Source: Tsuneonella litorea (GTDB taxonomy: Bacteria; Pseudomonadota; Alphaproteobacteria; Sphingomonadales; Sphingomonadaceae). From it: a stretch of DNA of 64,000 nucleotides. Numbering within the stretch: the stretch's first letter is position 1; the number at the start of each line of letters is the position of its first letter. The position numbers and the translations under genes were made by a program. Below, in pieces: positions 16,791 through 25,682 of the stretch. The stretch is from assembly GCF_025154015.1 (NCBI RefSeq), contig NZ_JAOAMV010000006.1, positions 108,517-172,516 on the forward strand, in the 5' to 3' direction. The notes beneath the pieces are model-generated. The model made no database searches. It saw nothing but the letters and a program-made list of their open reading frames with translations, and was not told the DNA's origin.

Positions 16791-18143
16791 TCAGCGAAAG
16801 GCGTGGATCGTCCCGCCCTCGTCGAGGATGTAGAGGGTTCCGTTCGCCACCACAGGTGCCTGGGCGATCGGATCCTTGACCGTCTGGAACAGGCTGGCCG
16901 AACCTTCCTCGACGCTCACCCGGTAGATCTGCCCTTCGGAGTTGGCCACCCACAGGCTGTTTCCGGCGAGCACCGGCCCGGTCCAGAACAGCGGGTTCTT
17001 CTTCTTTTCCGCGTTCTTCCACCGGCCAAGGTCGGAGACCCAGCGCACCCGGCCGCTGCCGCGCGCGATCGCGAGCAGGCGGGCGTCGTCGGTCAGGGTG
17101 AAGATCCATTCTCCCGCGACCGCCGGGGTGGAGATGCCGGCGAGGTTGAGTTCCCAGATGCGCTGGCCGGTGACGAGCTCGTAGGCGGCCATGCGCCCGC
17201 CCTGACCGAGTGCGTAGACCCGGCCCTGGTCGATGATCGGATCAGCGTCGATATCGGACAGCGCGCCCACCTCGGTCGAGATCGAGGTGCGGGCCAGCGC
17301 GTCGGCCCACAGCGTGCGGCCGTTCTCGTAGCGGTAGGCGACCAGCTCGCCGCTCGAATAGCCGGCGATCACCGTGCCCTGCGCCGCCGCGGGCGAACCC
17401 ACCCCGAACAAACCGGTCTGCGTGGTCGAACCGGATTCGTTCCACTGCAGCTTGCCGTCACTCGCCGAAAGCGCGATCAGCTGGTTGTCCTGGGTCATCA
17501 CGTAGACCGAACCGAACGCGACCGTCGGGGCGCCGCGCAGAGGCCCGGCAGGCTTGACCTTCCAGATCTGCGCGCCCGTGTTCGCGTCGAGCGCCAGCAC
17601 CTCGCCAACGCCGTTGGTCGCATAGACGCGGCCGGCATCGTAGCTGACTCCGCCACCGAAGTTGGCCGAGCGCAGGTTACCGCCGACCTCGGCCGCCTGG
17701 GTCCACAGCTTGCGCCCGCTCTGGGCGTCGAACGCGCTCACGACACCGTCGGTATCGGCGACGAACAGCTTGCCCTCGCCGACGACGGGAGCCGCGGCGA
17801 GCCGGCGCCGGTCGCTCGACCCGGCGACCGAGGCGGTCCACGCCTTGCCGAGGTTGGCCGGCAGCGCGAGGTGGCCGTAGCTCTTGCCCGCGTTGCCGCC
17901 GGCCTGGGGCCACTCGGCATTGGCCTGCGCCGGCGGCAGGATCACAGACACGCCGGCGAGCGCGGGATCGACCTTGGCGGTCTCGATCCGGGACAGCACG
18001 GGGATCCGGTTGCCGACGGTCGGCGTGATCTTCTTGTCCTTGCTCCCGCCGAACAGGCCGCCGGAACAGGCCGACAGGCCGAGCGCAAGCGCAAGGGCAA
18101 GACCCGAACGGGCGGCGGTGCGAAAGGCGTTGGCAGTCGTCAT
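16791..18143 (-). CDS. bamB: Outer membrane protein assembly factor BamB (lipoprotein)
   Basis: About 450 residues. A lipoprotein signal peptide ending in LGLSAC (lipobox, Cys near residue 26) is followed by a PQQ-type beta-propeller with repeated units such as GVVSAFDAQSGRKLW, GEVLALDANTGAQIW and RMAAYELVTGQRIW. BamB scaffolds the BAM complex at the outer membrane. The frame also has an ATG at 18170 overlapping the upstream stop (ATGA); I prefer 18143, which gives a normal-length signal peptide, but the coupled start is possible. It forms a pair with the yfgM-like gene, as in many proteobacteria; der is not adjacent here. Confidence 0.92.
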   Translation of the reverse strand: MTTANAFRTAARSGLALALALGLSACSGGLFGGSKDKKITPTVGNRIPVLSRIETAKVDPALAGVSVILPPAQANAEWPQAGGNAGKSYGHLALPANLGKAWTASVAGSSDRRRLAAAPVVGEGKLFVADTDGVVSAFDAQSGRKLWTQAAEVGGNLRSANFGGGVSYDAGRVYATNGVGEVLALDANTGAQIWKVKPAGPLRGAPTVAFGSVYVMTQDNQLIALSASDGKLQWNESGSTTQTGLFGVGSPAAAQGTVIAGYSSGELVAYRYENGRTLWADALARTSISTEVGALSDIDADPIIDQGRVYALGQGGRMAAYELVTGQRIWELNLAGISTPAVAGEWIFTLTDDARLLAIARGSGRVRWVSDLGRWKNAEKKKNPLFWTGPVLAGNSLWVANSEGQIYRVSVEEGSASLFQTVKDPIAQAPVVANGTLYILDEGGTIHAFR

Positions 18144-18166
18144 CGAGGTCACGGTCCTGGAAATGA

Positions 18167-18934
18167 TCATTGGGCGACGGTCGCCGCGGGTTCGCCGATC
18201 ACGGTATCGACATCGTCGATCGCGTCGACGCCGAGCAGACCGGCCATCTGGCGCGCCCGCGCCTTCAAGGTTTCGGGCGTGGTCTTGTCGCGCGCGATCG
18301 CGGCGAACAGCGCGCCCGCCTCGGCCTGGTTGCCCTGGTCGAGATAGGCCATCGCGACGAGTTCGCCCGCGGGGCCGAACCAGGGGTTGCCCGGCACGGC
18401 CAGCGGCTTCAGGCGGGCGACGACCTCGGCGGGCTTCATCGTGTCGTAGCGGGCGGCGACACCGCGGATCGTGGCAAGGTCGCGGAAGGCTTCGGGCGCA
18501 CGGTCGTCGGCGGAGACCTGCTCGTAGATCGCCGCGGCCTCGGCCGGCTTGTCCTGCTCCATGGCGATCCCCGCCTTGAGCAGTTGCGCGGCGGCGCGCG
18601 CACCGTCGGTGCCGTCGTCGATCACCGGGCCGAGCGCCTCGTCGCCGCTGGCGAGGTTGCCGCGCTGCACCTCGTCGAGCGCGCGGACGAGCTGCTCGCT
18701 GTCGGCCTCGCGTTCGGCGTCCTGGCGGCTGTCCCAGTAGAGATACCCGCCGAATGCGGCGAGCACGAGCACGACCGCGGCGACGATCGCCTTGCCGTAC
18801 TTCTGCGCGGCTTCGGCGTACTGGTCCTGGCGCACCGCGTCGTCGACCTCGCGCAGGAGCACGTCCTCCTGGGCAGCCTGCGCGCGGGCGCGCTTTTCTT
18901 CGGGGGTCAGGTCGCTGTCGGGTCGAAGGGCCAC
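18167..18934 (-). CDS. YfgM-like TPR membrane protein (ancillary SecYEG/BAM-associated)
   Basis: 255 residues, GTG start at 18934. A charged N-terminal helix (residues 1-45, EVDDAVRQDQYAEAAQKYGK) precedes one transmembrane segment (about 49-66, IVAAVVLVLAAFGGYLYW), then an alpha-helical periplasmic part with TPR-like repeats. This is the Tim44/YfgM (TPR_21) layout. In E. coli YfgM works with PpiD at the SecYEG translocon. An ATGA contact with the following frame and the bamB neighbour support an envelope-biogenesis role. Confidence 0.85.
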   Translation of the reverse strand: MALRPDSDLTPEEKRARAQAAQEDVLLREVDDAVRQDQYAEAAQKYGKAIVAAVVLVLAAFGGYLYWDSRQDAEREADSEQLVRALDEVQRGNLASGDEALGPVIDDGTDGARAAAQLLKAGIAMEQDKPAEAAAIYEQVSADDRAPEAFRDLATIRGVAARYDTMKPAEVVARLKPLAVPGNPWFGPAGELVAMAYLDQGNQAEAGALFAAIARDKTTPETLKARARQMAGLLGVDAIDDVDTVIGEPAATVAQ

Positions 18935-19078
18935 GGGGGTCGGTCGTCTCGTTTCTGGGGAAGGGTCTGGTGCGCGCGGTCTTTAGCCGATGGGCGGTTC
19001 AATTCAATGTCGAATCCCGGATGTCCCCCGGCGGGTGAACGCCTCGTGAAGCGCAATCGGCAGATGCCGCCACGCGGT

Positions 19079-20230
19079 TCAGGGCAGTCCCGTTCGCCCC
19101 ATCGCGCTGGCGTAGAGACGGCGATAGGCGGCGATCATCGTCTTTTCGTCGAATTCCCTGCGCGCCTTCGCCTTGTTCGCCTTGCGCAACGCGGCCCGCC
19201 CCTCGGTGTCGTAGAGCAGCCCTCCGATCGCACGTGACAGCGCATCTTCATCGCCCCGCGGAACGATCAGAGGCCGGTTCGCGTCCGACACCATCTCGGC
19301 CACGTCGCCGACATCATAGGCCGCCACCGGCCGGCCCGCGGCCATCGCCTCGACCAGCGAGATCGGGAACTGCTCGGAATGCGAGGACAGCGCGAACAGG
19401 TCGAACAGCCCGACGAACCGCTCGGGCGCATGGGCGAATCCCGCGAGGTGGACGCGGTGCTCGACCCCCAGCCTCTCGGCCTCGGCCCGGATCGTCTCGC
19501 GCTCGGGGCCCTCGCCGACGATCACCAGCTGGCAGAACTCCGGCAGCGGCGCGACCGCGCGCACCAGCGCGGGAAGGTTCTTGACCGGGCGCAGGCCGGC
19601 GAGCGTGCCGACCCAGAACTCGCCGGGCCGCTTGATCAGGCCGGGAAGCGCGTCAGGCTTCGGCGGCTTGGCGAAGGCTTCCGTATCGATCCCGTTGGGA
19701 ATCCGCCTGACGCGGCCGATCGGCTGTGCCCAGGTCGTCAGCGCGATCTCCTCGAGCGTTTCGGACGGCACCACCAGCCCCTTCGCCCGACCCAGCGCGA
19801 TGCGGCGATACCAGTTGCGCGCCGGCTTGAGGCGCTGCTGTTCGTCCTCGTTGAAGCCGTCCTCGTGGTGGATCAGCGGCGGCAGGCCGAACGCCTCGCC
19901 GAACAGGGTGTTCGCCATCACCGCGTCCATCGCGCCCCAGTTGTAGGTCAGCACGAGATCATAGCCGCGCATCGCCTCGGCCAGCCTTTTGAGCCGGCCC
20001 GGCGTCGGGCGGCCCTGCAGCGCGGGAAAGTCTGTCGGCCACGAAACCGCGAGCGCGCGGCCGATCTCTTTCGCGGCAGAGGTTTCTCCCGGCACGGCGC
20101 TCACGATCGCGTGCTGCACCTTCGGGCCAAAGGCGTTCATCAGCCGCACCGCGCGGCGTTCCTTGCCGCCGCTGGCGAAGGTCGAATGGAGATGGAGGAT
20201 GCGCGGCGGCGCGGTCTGCCCCGCGCTCAT
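19079..20230 (-). CDS. Glycosyltransferase family 4 protein
   Basis: 383 residues from the ATG at 20230; the frame stays open for another 1.5 kb antisense to selO, which is a GC-rich artefact. The N-terminal Rossmann half has ILHLHSTFASGGKERR; the C-terminal half has GTLAGLRPVKNLPALVRA, LVIVGEGPERETI, and the donor-site E-x7-E region FALSSHSEQFPISLVEAMA. It probably transfers a sugar from a nucleotide donor to a lipid or exopolysaccharide. It stands alone, divergent from selO; no polysaccharide cluster surrounds it. Confidence 0.88.
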   Translation of the reverse strand: MSAGQTAPPRILHLHSTFASGGKERRAVRLMNAFGPKVQHAIVSAVPGETSAAKEIGRALAVSWPTDFPALQGRPTPGRLKRLAEAMRGYDLVLTYNWGAMDAVMANTLFGEAFGLPPLIHHEDGFNEDEQQRLKPARNWYRRIALGRAKGLVVPSETLEEIALTTWAQPIGRVRRIPNGIDTEAFAKPPKPDALPGLIKRPGEFWVGTLAGLRPVKNLPALVRAVAPLPEFCQLVIVGEGPERETIRAEAERLGVEHRVHLAGFAHAPERFVGLFDLFALSSHSEQFPISLVEAMAAGRPVAAYDVGDVAEMVSDANRPLIVPRGDEDALSRAIGGLLYDTEGRAALRKANKAKARREFDEKTMIAAYRRLYASAMGRTGLP

Positions 20231-20323
20231 GCCGCCGCTCGGTCCCTGGTCATCGCGCCGGTGCGGCCCTTCCTGTTCCTGCCGCGGGTTGCACCGCTGC
20301 GTCCATGCTCCCACTATCGCCCG

Positions 20324-21718
20324 ATGAACGCCGGAGAGCAACCTGCCGCATACCGGCCCGAACACCCCCTTCTCGAACTTGCAGACTGGCTGGCGGACCC
20401 GGTCGCGCCGGCAGATTTCCCGAAGACGATTCTGCGCTGGCGCAATGACCGCGCGGCCGCGGAGGTCGGCCTTGCCGGCTTGTCCGACGACGAATGGATC
20501 GCCCATTTCGCGCGGTTCGATCCGCTGCCCGGCACCCTGCCCGCCCCGCTGGCGCTGCGCTATCACGGACACCAGTTCCGCGTGTATAATCCCGAGATCG
20601 GCGACGGGCGCGGTTTCACCTTCGCGCAGATGCGGGGGGCAGACGGGCGCCTGCTCGAGCTCGGCACGAAGGGATCCGGCACCACCCCGTGGAGCCGCAC
20701 CGCGGACGGCCGCCTGACTCTGAAGGGCGCCGTGCGCGAACTGCTTGCGACCGAGTTGCTGGAGGCGCTCGGCGTGAACACCAGCCGCACCTTCTCGATC
20801 GTCGAGACCGGCGAGGAGCTGTGGCGCGGCGACGAGCCGTCTCCGACCCGCTCCGCCGTCCTCGTCCGGCTCAGCCACGGGCATATCCGCATCGGCAGCT
20901 TCCAGCGGCTCGGGAAGCTGGAAGAGGCCGGGCACGTCCGCGAACTGGTCGACTACTGCCTCTCGCAATTCCCAGGCCCGCTCCCGCCCGACGACGCGCC
21001 GGGCCGCGACGAGCCGGCGGTGATCCTGATGCACCAGGTGGTCGAACGGCTCGCCGACCTCGCCGCGAGCTGGATGGTCGCAGGTTTCGTCCACGGGGTG
21101 CTCAACACCGACAACATGAACGTGACGGGCGAGAGCTTCGATTACGGGCCGTGGCGGTTCCTGCCCGAGTGGGACGCGGGCTTTACCGCGGCCTATTTCG
21201 ACCATGCGGGCCTCTACGCCTTCGGCCGCCAGCCCGAGGCGCTCTACTGGAACTGCGGCCAGCTTGCGATCGCGCTGCGCATCGTCGCGGACGCGCCGCC
21301 GCTGCTCGCGGCGCTCGAGCGGTTCGGGCCGCTCTACATGGGTCACGTTCGCCGCCGGTGGCTCTGGCGGCTCGGGCTCGGCTCGCGAGGTGAGGAGCGC
21401 GATGCGGCGCTCGTCGCAGCGTGCGAGGCGGCGATGCGCGAGAGTGGCGAGGCACCCGATCTGTTCTTCCACCGGCACCGCTTCGGACGTGCGGCGGAAG
21501 GGCCGTTGACGCAGGCGTTCGAGGGGTTCGAGCCGGCCGGGCCGTCTCATCCGCTGTGGGACGAACCCGCCCCGCCCTCGCTCGTCATCGACCGCGTCGA
21601 GGCGCTGTGGTCCGCCATCGACAAGAACGACGACTGGGACCCGCTCACCAGCGAAATCGCGGCCATCCGACGGCTGGGCGAGGCGCTGGGCGCTGCGCCC
21701 GAACCGGGCGGTCATTAG
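20324..21718 (+). CDS. selO: Protein adenylyltransferase SelO (YdiU/UPF0061)
   Basis: 464 residues from the ATG at 20324. The pseudokinase-fold motifs of SelO are present: LELGTKGSGTTPWSRTADGR (nucleotide loop, about residue 107), ATELLEALGVNTSRTFSIV, and the active-site region HGVLNTDNMNVTGESFDYGP, with the Asp/Asn metal ligands. SelO AMPylates Ser/Thr/Tyr on redox-related proteins in E. coli. There is no C-terminal selenocysteine or CxxU-like motif here, as usual for many bacterial members. A monocistronic gene between a GT4 gene and astD. Confidence 0.94.
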   Translation: MNAGEQPAAYRPEHPLLELADWLADPVAPADFPKTILRWRNDRAAAEVGLAGLSDDEWIAHFARFDPLPGTLPAPLALRYHGHQFRVYNPEIGDGRGFTFAQMRGADGRLLELGTKGSGTTPWSRTADGRLTLKGAVRELLATELLEALGVNTSRTFSIVETGEELWRGDEPSPTRSAVLVRLSHGHIRIGSFQRLGKLEEAGHVRELVDYCLSQFPGPLPPDDAPGRDEPAVILMHQVVERLADLAASWMVAGFVHGVLNTDNMNVTGESFDYGPWRFLPEWDAGFTAAYFDHAGLYAFGRQPEALYWNCGQLAIALRIVADAPPLLAALERFGPLYMGHVRRRWLWRLGLGSRGEERDAALVAACEAAMRESGEAPDLFFHRHRFGRAAEGPLTQAFEGFEPAGPSHPLWDEPAPPSLVIDRVEALWSAIDKNDDWDPLTSEIAAIRRLGEALGAAPEPGGH

Positions 21719-21815
21719 CCTCGCGTTGGAAAGTTCTTCACCATTGCCGGCATCATTGCGTAAGGACGCCGGACCGTAATGCCCCGTGGGGGGATCGCAC
21801 CCGGAGAATCTTCAG

Positions 21816-23264
21816 TTGCCAGCCGTTACCGATGTCGTCTCGTTCGAACCCGCCACCGGCAAGGAACTGTGGCGCGGCAAGACGGGTGATGTCGACGAGG
21901 CGGTGTCGCGGGCGCGGCGAGCCTGGCCCGATTGGGCGTCCAAGCCGCTGGCGACCCGCGTCGAACTTGTCCGACGATTTGCCAACGAGGTGCGCAAGGA
22001 ACACGACAAGTTCGCCGAGCTGATCGCGCGCGAAACAGGCAAGCCGCTGTGGGAAGCGCGCACCGAGGTCGAATCGGTGGTCGCCAAGGTCGACATCTCG
22101 ATCACCGCCTATGCCGAGCGGACCGGCCAGAAAAAGCTCGACAGCGCGCTCCAGGGCACGGCGGCGGTGAGACACAAGCCGCATGGCGTCATGGCGGTGC
22201 TGGGTCCGTACAATTTCCCCGCGCACCTGCCCAACGGGCACATCGTCCCGGCGCTGATCGCGGGCAACACGGTGATCTTCAAGCCGAGCGAGAAGACCCC
22301 CGCGGTGGGCGAATTCCTCGTTTCCTGCTTCCACCGCGCAGGCATCTCGGCGGCGGTCGTGCAGTGCCTCCAGGGCGGTCCCGCCGAAGGACAGGCGCTC
22401 ATCGCGCACCGCGACATCGACGGCGTGCTGTTCACCGGCAGCGCACGCGCAGGGATCGCGATCAACAAGAAGCTCGCCGGCAACCCGGGCAAAATCGTCG
22501 CGCTCGAGATGGGCGGCAACAACCCGATCGTGGTCCTGGACACCCCCAAGATCGCCGATGCCGCCATCCTCGTCGTCCAGAGCGCGTTCACGACCGCGGG
22601 CCAGCGTTGCACGGCCGCCCGGCGGCTGATCGTCAAGGCGAGCATGTACGAGCCGCTGCTGCGCGAGGTTAAGGCGCTCGCCGACCGAATCATCTTCGGC
22701 GAACCGTTCGCCGATCCTGCGCCGTTCATGGGGCCAGTGATCGACAACCAGGCGGCGGACCAGCTTTGCGAGAGCTTCCTCTACCTGCTGTCGAACGGCG
22801 GCAAGGCGATCAAGCACATGCAGCGCCCGGACGACAACCTTCCGTTCGTCAGCCCTGCGATCATCGACGTGACCACGATGAACGACCGGCCCGACGTCGA
22901 GCTGTTCGGTCCCTTGCTGCAGGTGGTGAAGGTGGACACCTTCGACCAGGCGATCGCCGAGGCGAACGACACCCGGTTCGGCCTGTCCGCCTCGCTCATC
23001 GGGGGGTCGCCCCAGGACTACAACCGCTTCTGGGCCAACATCCGCGCCGGCATCGTCAACTGGAATCGGCCGACCAGCGGCGCGAGCAGCAAGGCCCCGT
23101 TCGGCGGTCTCGGCCTGTCGGGCAACCACCGTCCGTCGGCGTTCTACGCCGCGGATTACTGCGCCTATCCGGTCGCCAGCACCGAAATGGACCAGCCCCG
23201 TGCCAGCCTGGGTGCGGGGTTCCGGCAGGAACGGCGCCGGAGCCCGCGCCCGATGGCCGGTTAA
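21816..23264 (+). CDS. astD: Succinylglutamate-semialdehyde dehydrogenase
   Basis: 482 residues. I place the start at a TTG (21816) because GGAG lies 9 nt upstream; a GTG at 21786 is in frame but has a poorer context. Aldehyde dehydrogenase motifs: GPYNFPAHLPNGH, ALEMGGNNP (general base Glu, about 231), FTTAGQRCTA (nucleophile Cys, about 265), and the AstD-type tail LSGNHRPSAFYAADYCAYP. It performs step 4 of the arginine succinyltransferase pathway. astA, astB, astC and astE are not adjacent. Confidence 0.9.
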   Translation: MPAVTDVVSFEPATGKELWRGKTGDVDEAVSRARRAWPDWASKPLATRVELVRRFANEVRKEHDKFAELIARETGKPLWEARTEVESVVAKVDISITAYAERTGQKKLDSALQGTAAVRHKPHGVMAVLGPYNFPAHLPNGHIVPALIAGNTVIFKPSEKTPAVGEFLVSCFHRAGISAAVVQCLQGGPAEGQALIAHRDIDGVLFTGSARAGIAINKKLAGNPGKIVALEMGGNNPIVVLDTPKIADAAILVVQSAFTTAGQRCTAARRLIVKASMYEPLLREVKALADRIIFGEPFADPAPFMGPVIDNQAADQLCESFLYLLSNGGKAIKHMQRPDDNLPFVSPAIIDVTTMNDRPDVELFGPLLQVVKVDTFDQAIAEANDTRFGLSASLIGGSPQDYNRFWANIRAGIVNWNRPTSGASSKAPFGGLGLSGNHRPSAFYAADYCAYPVASTEMDQPRASLGAGFRQERRRSPRPMAG

Positions 23265-23962
23265 CGCACGAGCGTGGTCAGGCGAACGATCGTGTGGTCG
23301 CCCTCGGGCCGAACCCGCACGTCGAAGGCGAACGAGCGGTCCCTCCCCGTCAGTTGCAGGTCCTGGCCCGCTCGCAGGTATCGCGACGCGATGTTCGCCG
23401 CGCGTGCGCGGTGCGCATAGAACGCCAGCACGTCGGCCGGCGGGACCGGGGTCGAGAACGTGATCGCGCGCACCTTGCACGCCTTTGAATCGGACCCGGC
23501 GGCATCGAGCGTGGCGCCGCGCGGATAGACGGGCATCGCTGCGGGCATCCGCGCGGCCCAGATCGCCGAGGCCTGCAGGTCTCGAAGACAGTCCGCCCCC
23601 GCGCCAAGAACGGCGAGGCGGTCCCGAGGGTTGGCATCGTTGGCGAGGGATACTCCGTTCGCCTCCGGATCGCCCGGCGCGACGAGACGGTCGGCGCCGC
23701 CCGCGATGCGCGCGGCGTCAGCCCGCGCGGCCGCGATCGCCTCGGCAGTTGCGGGAAGGATCGGCAGCGATGCATCGCTCTCGACCGTCAGCGCGGAAGC
23801 CGCTTCATTCCGGCTGGACAGGTCGGGGTCGGTCATCAGCGGATCGTCGAGCGCCTGCGCGACCTGCGGATCGCGCGGCGGAGGCGTCGGCTCGGTCTCC
23901 CGCTCTCCGCAGGCGGCAAGCGCGACCAGCAGCGGCAGGAGGAGGCGTACGCGGCTCGGCAC
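23261..23962 (-). CDS. Lipoprotein of unknown function
   Basis: 233 residues from a GTG at 23962 (MPSRVRLLLPLLVALAAC); the lipobox LAAC predicts acylation at Cys17. After a Pro/Glu linker (ERETEPTPPP) comes an alanine-rich region and a C-terminal domain with two cysteines (ADCLRDL, SKACKVR) and alternating strands (RSFAFDVRVRPEGDHTIVRL). No family recognised. The stop overlaps the astD stop region by 4 bp (convergent). A terminator for the next upstream gene precedes it, so it has its own promoter. Confidence 0.75.
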   Translation of the reverse strand: MPSRVRLLLPLLVALAACGERETEPTPPPRDPQVAQALDDPLMTDPDLSSRNEAASALTVESDASLPILPATAEAIAAARADAARIAGGADRLVAPGDPEANGVSLANDANPRDRLAVLGAGADCLRDLQASAIWAARMPAAMPVYPRGATLDAAGSDSKACKVRAITFSTPVPPADVLAFYAHRARAANIASRYLRAGQDLQLTGRDRSFAFDVRVRPEGDHTIVRLTTLVR

Positions 23963-23991
23963 CCGCGGGCGTCTAGCCCATCGCGCTTGCC

Positions 23992-24031
23992 AAAAGAAGA
24001 AGGCGCCCTCCGCCGAAGCGAAGGACGCCTT
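23992..24031 (-). terminator. Rho-independent terminator of the glycine-zipper gene
   Basis: On the minus strand a 14-bp stem with two mismatches (arms 24018-24031 and 24000-24013) closes a stable TTCG loop and is followed by CTTCTTTT. It lies about 70 nt after the stop of the gene at 24102-24584. Confidence 0.88.
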
Positions 24032-24101
24032 CCGCGTCCCCGAAGTGGGTTCGCGCTTGCGGCCGCGGGTGGGCACGGCCGCGAAGCTCGTCAGGGCCGG
24101 C

Positions 24102-24584
24102 TCAGCGGCAGCGGGCGCCGCTCTTGGCGATCTCGCGGCCCAGCAGGGCACCGCCCGCGGCACCGAGGATCGCACCCAGCGTGCGGTCGCCATACCGGCC
24201 GGCGATCTCGCGGCCGAGGAGAGCGCCGCCCGCTGCGCCGATGACCAGGCCGGTGGTGCCGTTCGACTTGCGGCAGTAGTAGCGGTCGTCCTCGCCCCGC
24301 CACACGCGGGTGTTCGCGTAGACCGGCTCACCGTAATAGGTCTGCTGATAGCCATATCCGTTGCCATAATAGCGGCTGTCGTAGCGGTCGTACCGGTCAT
24401 GGCGATCGTGGCGGTGGTGGCCGCGATGCTTGTGGCGCTTGTGCTGGGCCGAATGGTCGCCCCACACCGCGCTGTTGTCGTAAGCGGCGCTGTGCGCCGC
24501 CGGCGCGGCGGCGACCGGTGCGGCGACCATCAGGCCCGGCACGGCCAGGGCCAGCGCGGCGGTCTTGATCGGGTTCTTCTGCAT
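24102..24584 (-). CDS. Secreted glycine-zipper (2TM) protein
   Basis: 160 residues from the ATG at 24584, with AAAGGA 9 nt upstream. A signal peptide (TAALALAVPGLMVAAPVAAAPA) is followed by a His/Arg/Asp/Tyr-rich segment (HKRHKHRGHHRHDRHDRYDR) and a C-terminal pair of glycine zippers: GLVIGAAGGALLGREIAGRYGDR and its near copy beginning GAILGAAGGALLGREIA. Related Rick_17kDa/YMGG-type proteins sit in the outer membrane or periplasm; the function is unknown. It ends at a strong terminator and is divergent from rarD. Confidence 0.85.
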   Translation of the reverse strand: MQKNPIKTAALALAVPGLMVAAPVAAAPAAHSAAYDNSAVWGDHSAQHKRHKHRGHHRHDRHDRYDRYDSRYYGNGYGYQQTYYGEPVYANTRVWRGEDDRYYCRKSNGTTGLVIGAAGGALLGREIAGRYGDRTLGAILGAAGGALLGREIAKSGARCR

Positions 24585-24788
24585 CGGTGTATCCTTTCGT
24601 GTCTCTCGCGACCGAGAGGCTGAGTGCACACCCCTTCTGTCCCGTTCATAAATAAGGGGGCGTAACTGAACGGACGGCAACGGCGCCTTCAGCTTCGAAC
24701 TTTTTTCGCCCCTTGCGAGAAACACGGGGTTTTCCGGGACTTTTCGTCGCTTGCCGGGCCGGTGGAGGGGCCCTAGGGGCGCGCGAAG

Positions 24789-25682
24789 ATGAACAGCGCC
24801 GAACCCCAGCAGCCCAGCGGACTGCCTGCCGCCCTCGGCGCCTACCTCATCTGGGGCTTCCTGCCGCTCTACCTGATTCTCGTGAATAGCGTCCCGCCGT
24901 TCGAATTCGTGGCCTGGCGCATCGTCTGGACGCTCCCGCTGTGCCTGGTCATCGCGTCCCTGCGCCACCAGCTGCCCGAGATCGCCGCCGCGCTGCGCAA
25001 CCCGCGGACCCTTGGCTGGCTGGCCCTTTCGTCGGTGCTCATCGCGGTCAACTGGCTTGTCTACGTCTGGGCGATCCAGGCGGGCGAGGTCTTCGCCGCG
25101 AGCCTGGGTTACTACATCAACCCGCTGGTAAACGTTCTGCTGGGCACGGTGCTGCTGGGCGAACGTCTGTCGCGGCGCGGATGGATCGCGGTGGGAATAG
25201 CGGCCATCGGCATCGCCATGCTGCTCGGGGGCGCGCTGACGACGCTGTGGATCAGCCTCACGCTCGCCCTGAGCTTTGGCACCTATGGCCTTGTCCGCAA
25301 GCAGGTGCCCGTGGGCGCGCTGCCCGGCCTGACGATCGAATCGGCGATCCTGCTGGTCCCCGCGCTGGCACTCGCCGGCTGGTACGCCGCCTCCCCCGCC
25401 GGTTCCTCGTTCGGGCACGAATGGGGGCTGAGCCTGGCGATAATGCTCGGCGGCGTCGTCACCGCGATACCGTTGTGGCTGTTCGCGGTGGCCGCGCGGC
25501 GGATGAGTTATTCGACGCTGGGTTTCGTCCAGTTCCTCGCGCCGACGATCGTCTTCGTGCTCGGGCTGACCGTGTTCGGCAAGCCGCTTCACCCGGCCGA
25601 GGTCGCTGCCTTCATCGCGATCTGGATCGCGATCGCGGTGTTCGTCTGGGACCTGCTGGCTAGGCGACCAGCCGCCAGCTGA
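24789..25682 (+). CDS. rarD: EamA-family permease RarD
   Basis: 297 residues with ten hydrophobic segments in two EamA repeats. The family start is clear: LPAALGAYLIWGFLPLYLI, followed by EFVAWRIVWTLP and AIQAGEVFAASLGYYINPL, which are RarD hallmarks. Members export metabolites or confer low-level chloramphenicol tolerance; the substrate is unproven. ATG at 24789 with GAAG just upstream. Its 3' end overlaps the convergent pyrC by 23 bp. Confidence 0.9.
   Translation: MNSAEPQQPSGLPAALGAYLIWGFLPLYLILVNSVPPFEFVAWRIVWTLPLCLVIASLRHQLPEIAAALRNPRTLGWLALSSVLIAVNWLVYVWAIQAGEVFAASLGYYINPLVNVLLGTVLLGERLSRRGWIAVGIAAIGIAMLLGGALTTLWISLTLALSFGTYGLVRKQVPVGALPGLTIESAILLVPALALAGWYAASPAGSSFGHEWGLSLAIMLGGVVTAIPLWLFAVAARRMSYSTLGFVQFLAPTIVFVLGLTVFGKPLHPAEVAAFIAIWIAIAVFVWDLLARRPAAS

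Noticed and set aside
19079..21715. An 878-codon minus-strand open frame spanning the glycosyltransferase and the antisense of selO
   Set aside because: Only the part from 20230 down is a glycosyltransferase. The rest mirrors selO on the other strand and has the Arg/Gly-rich look of GC-rich antisense frames.
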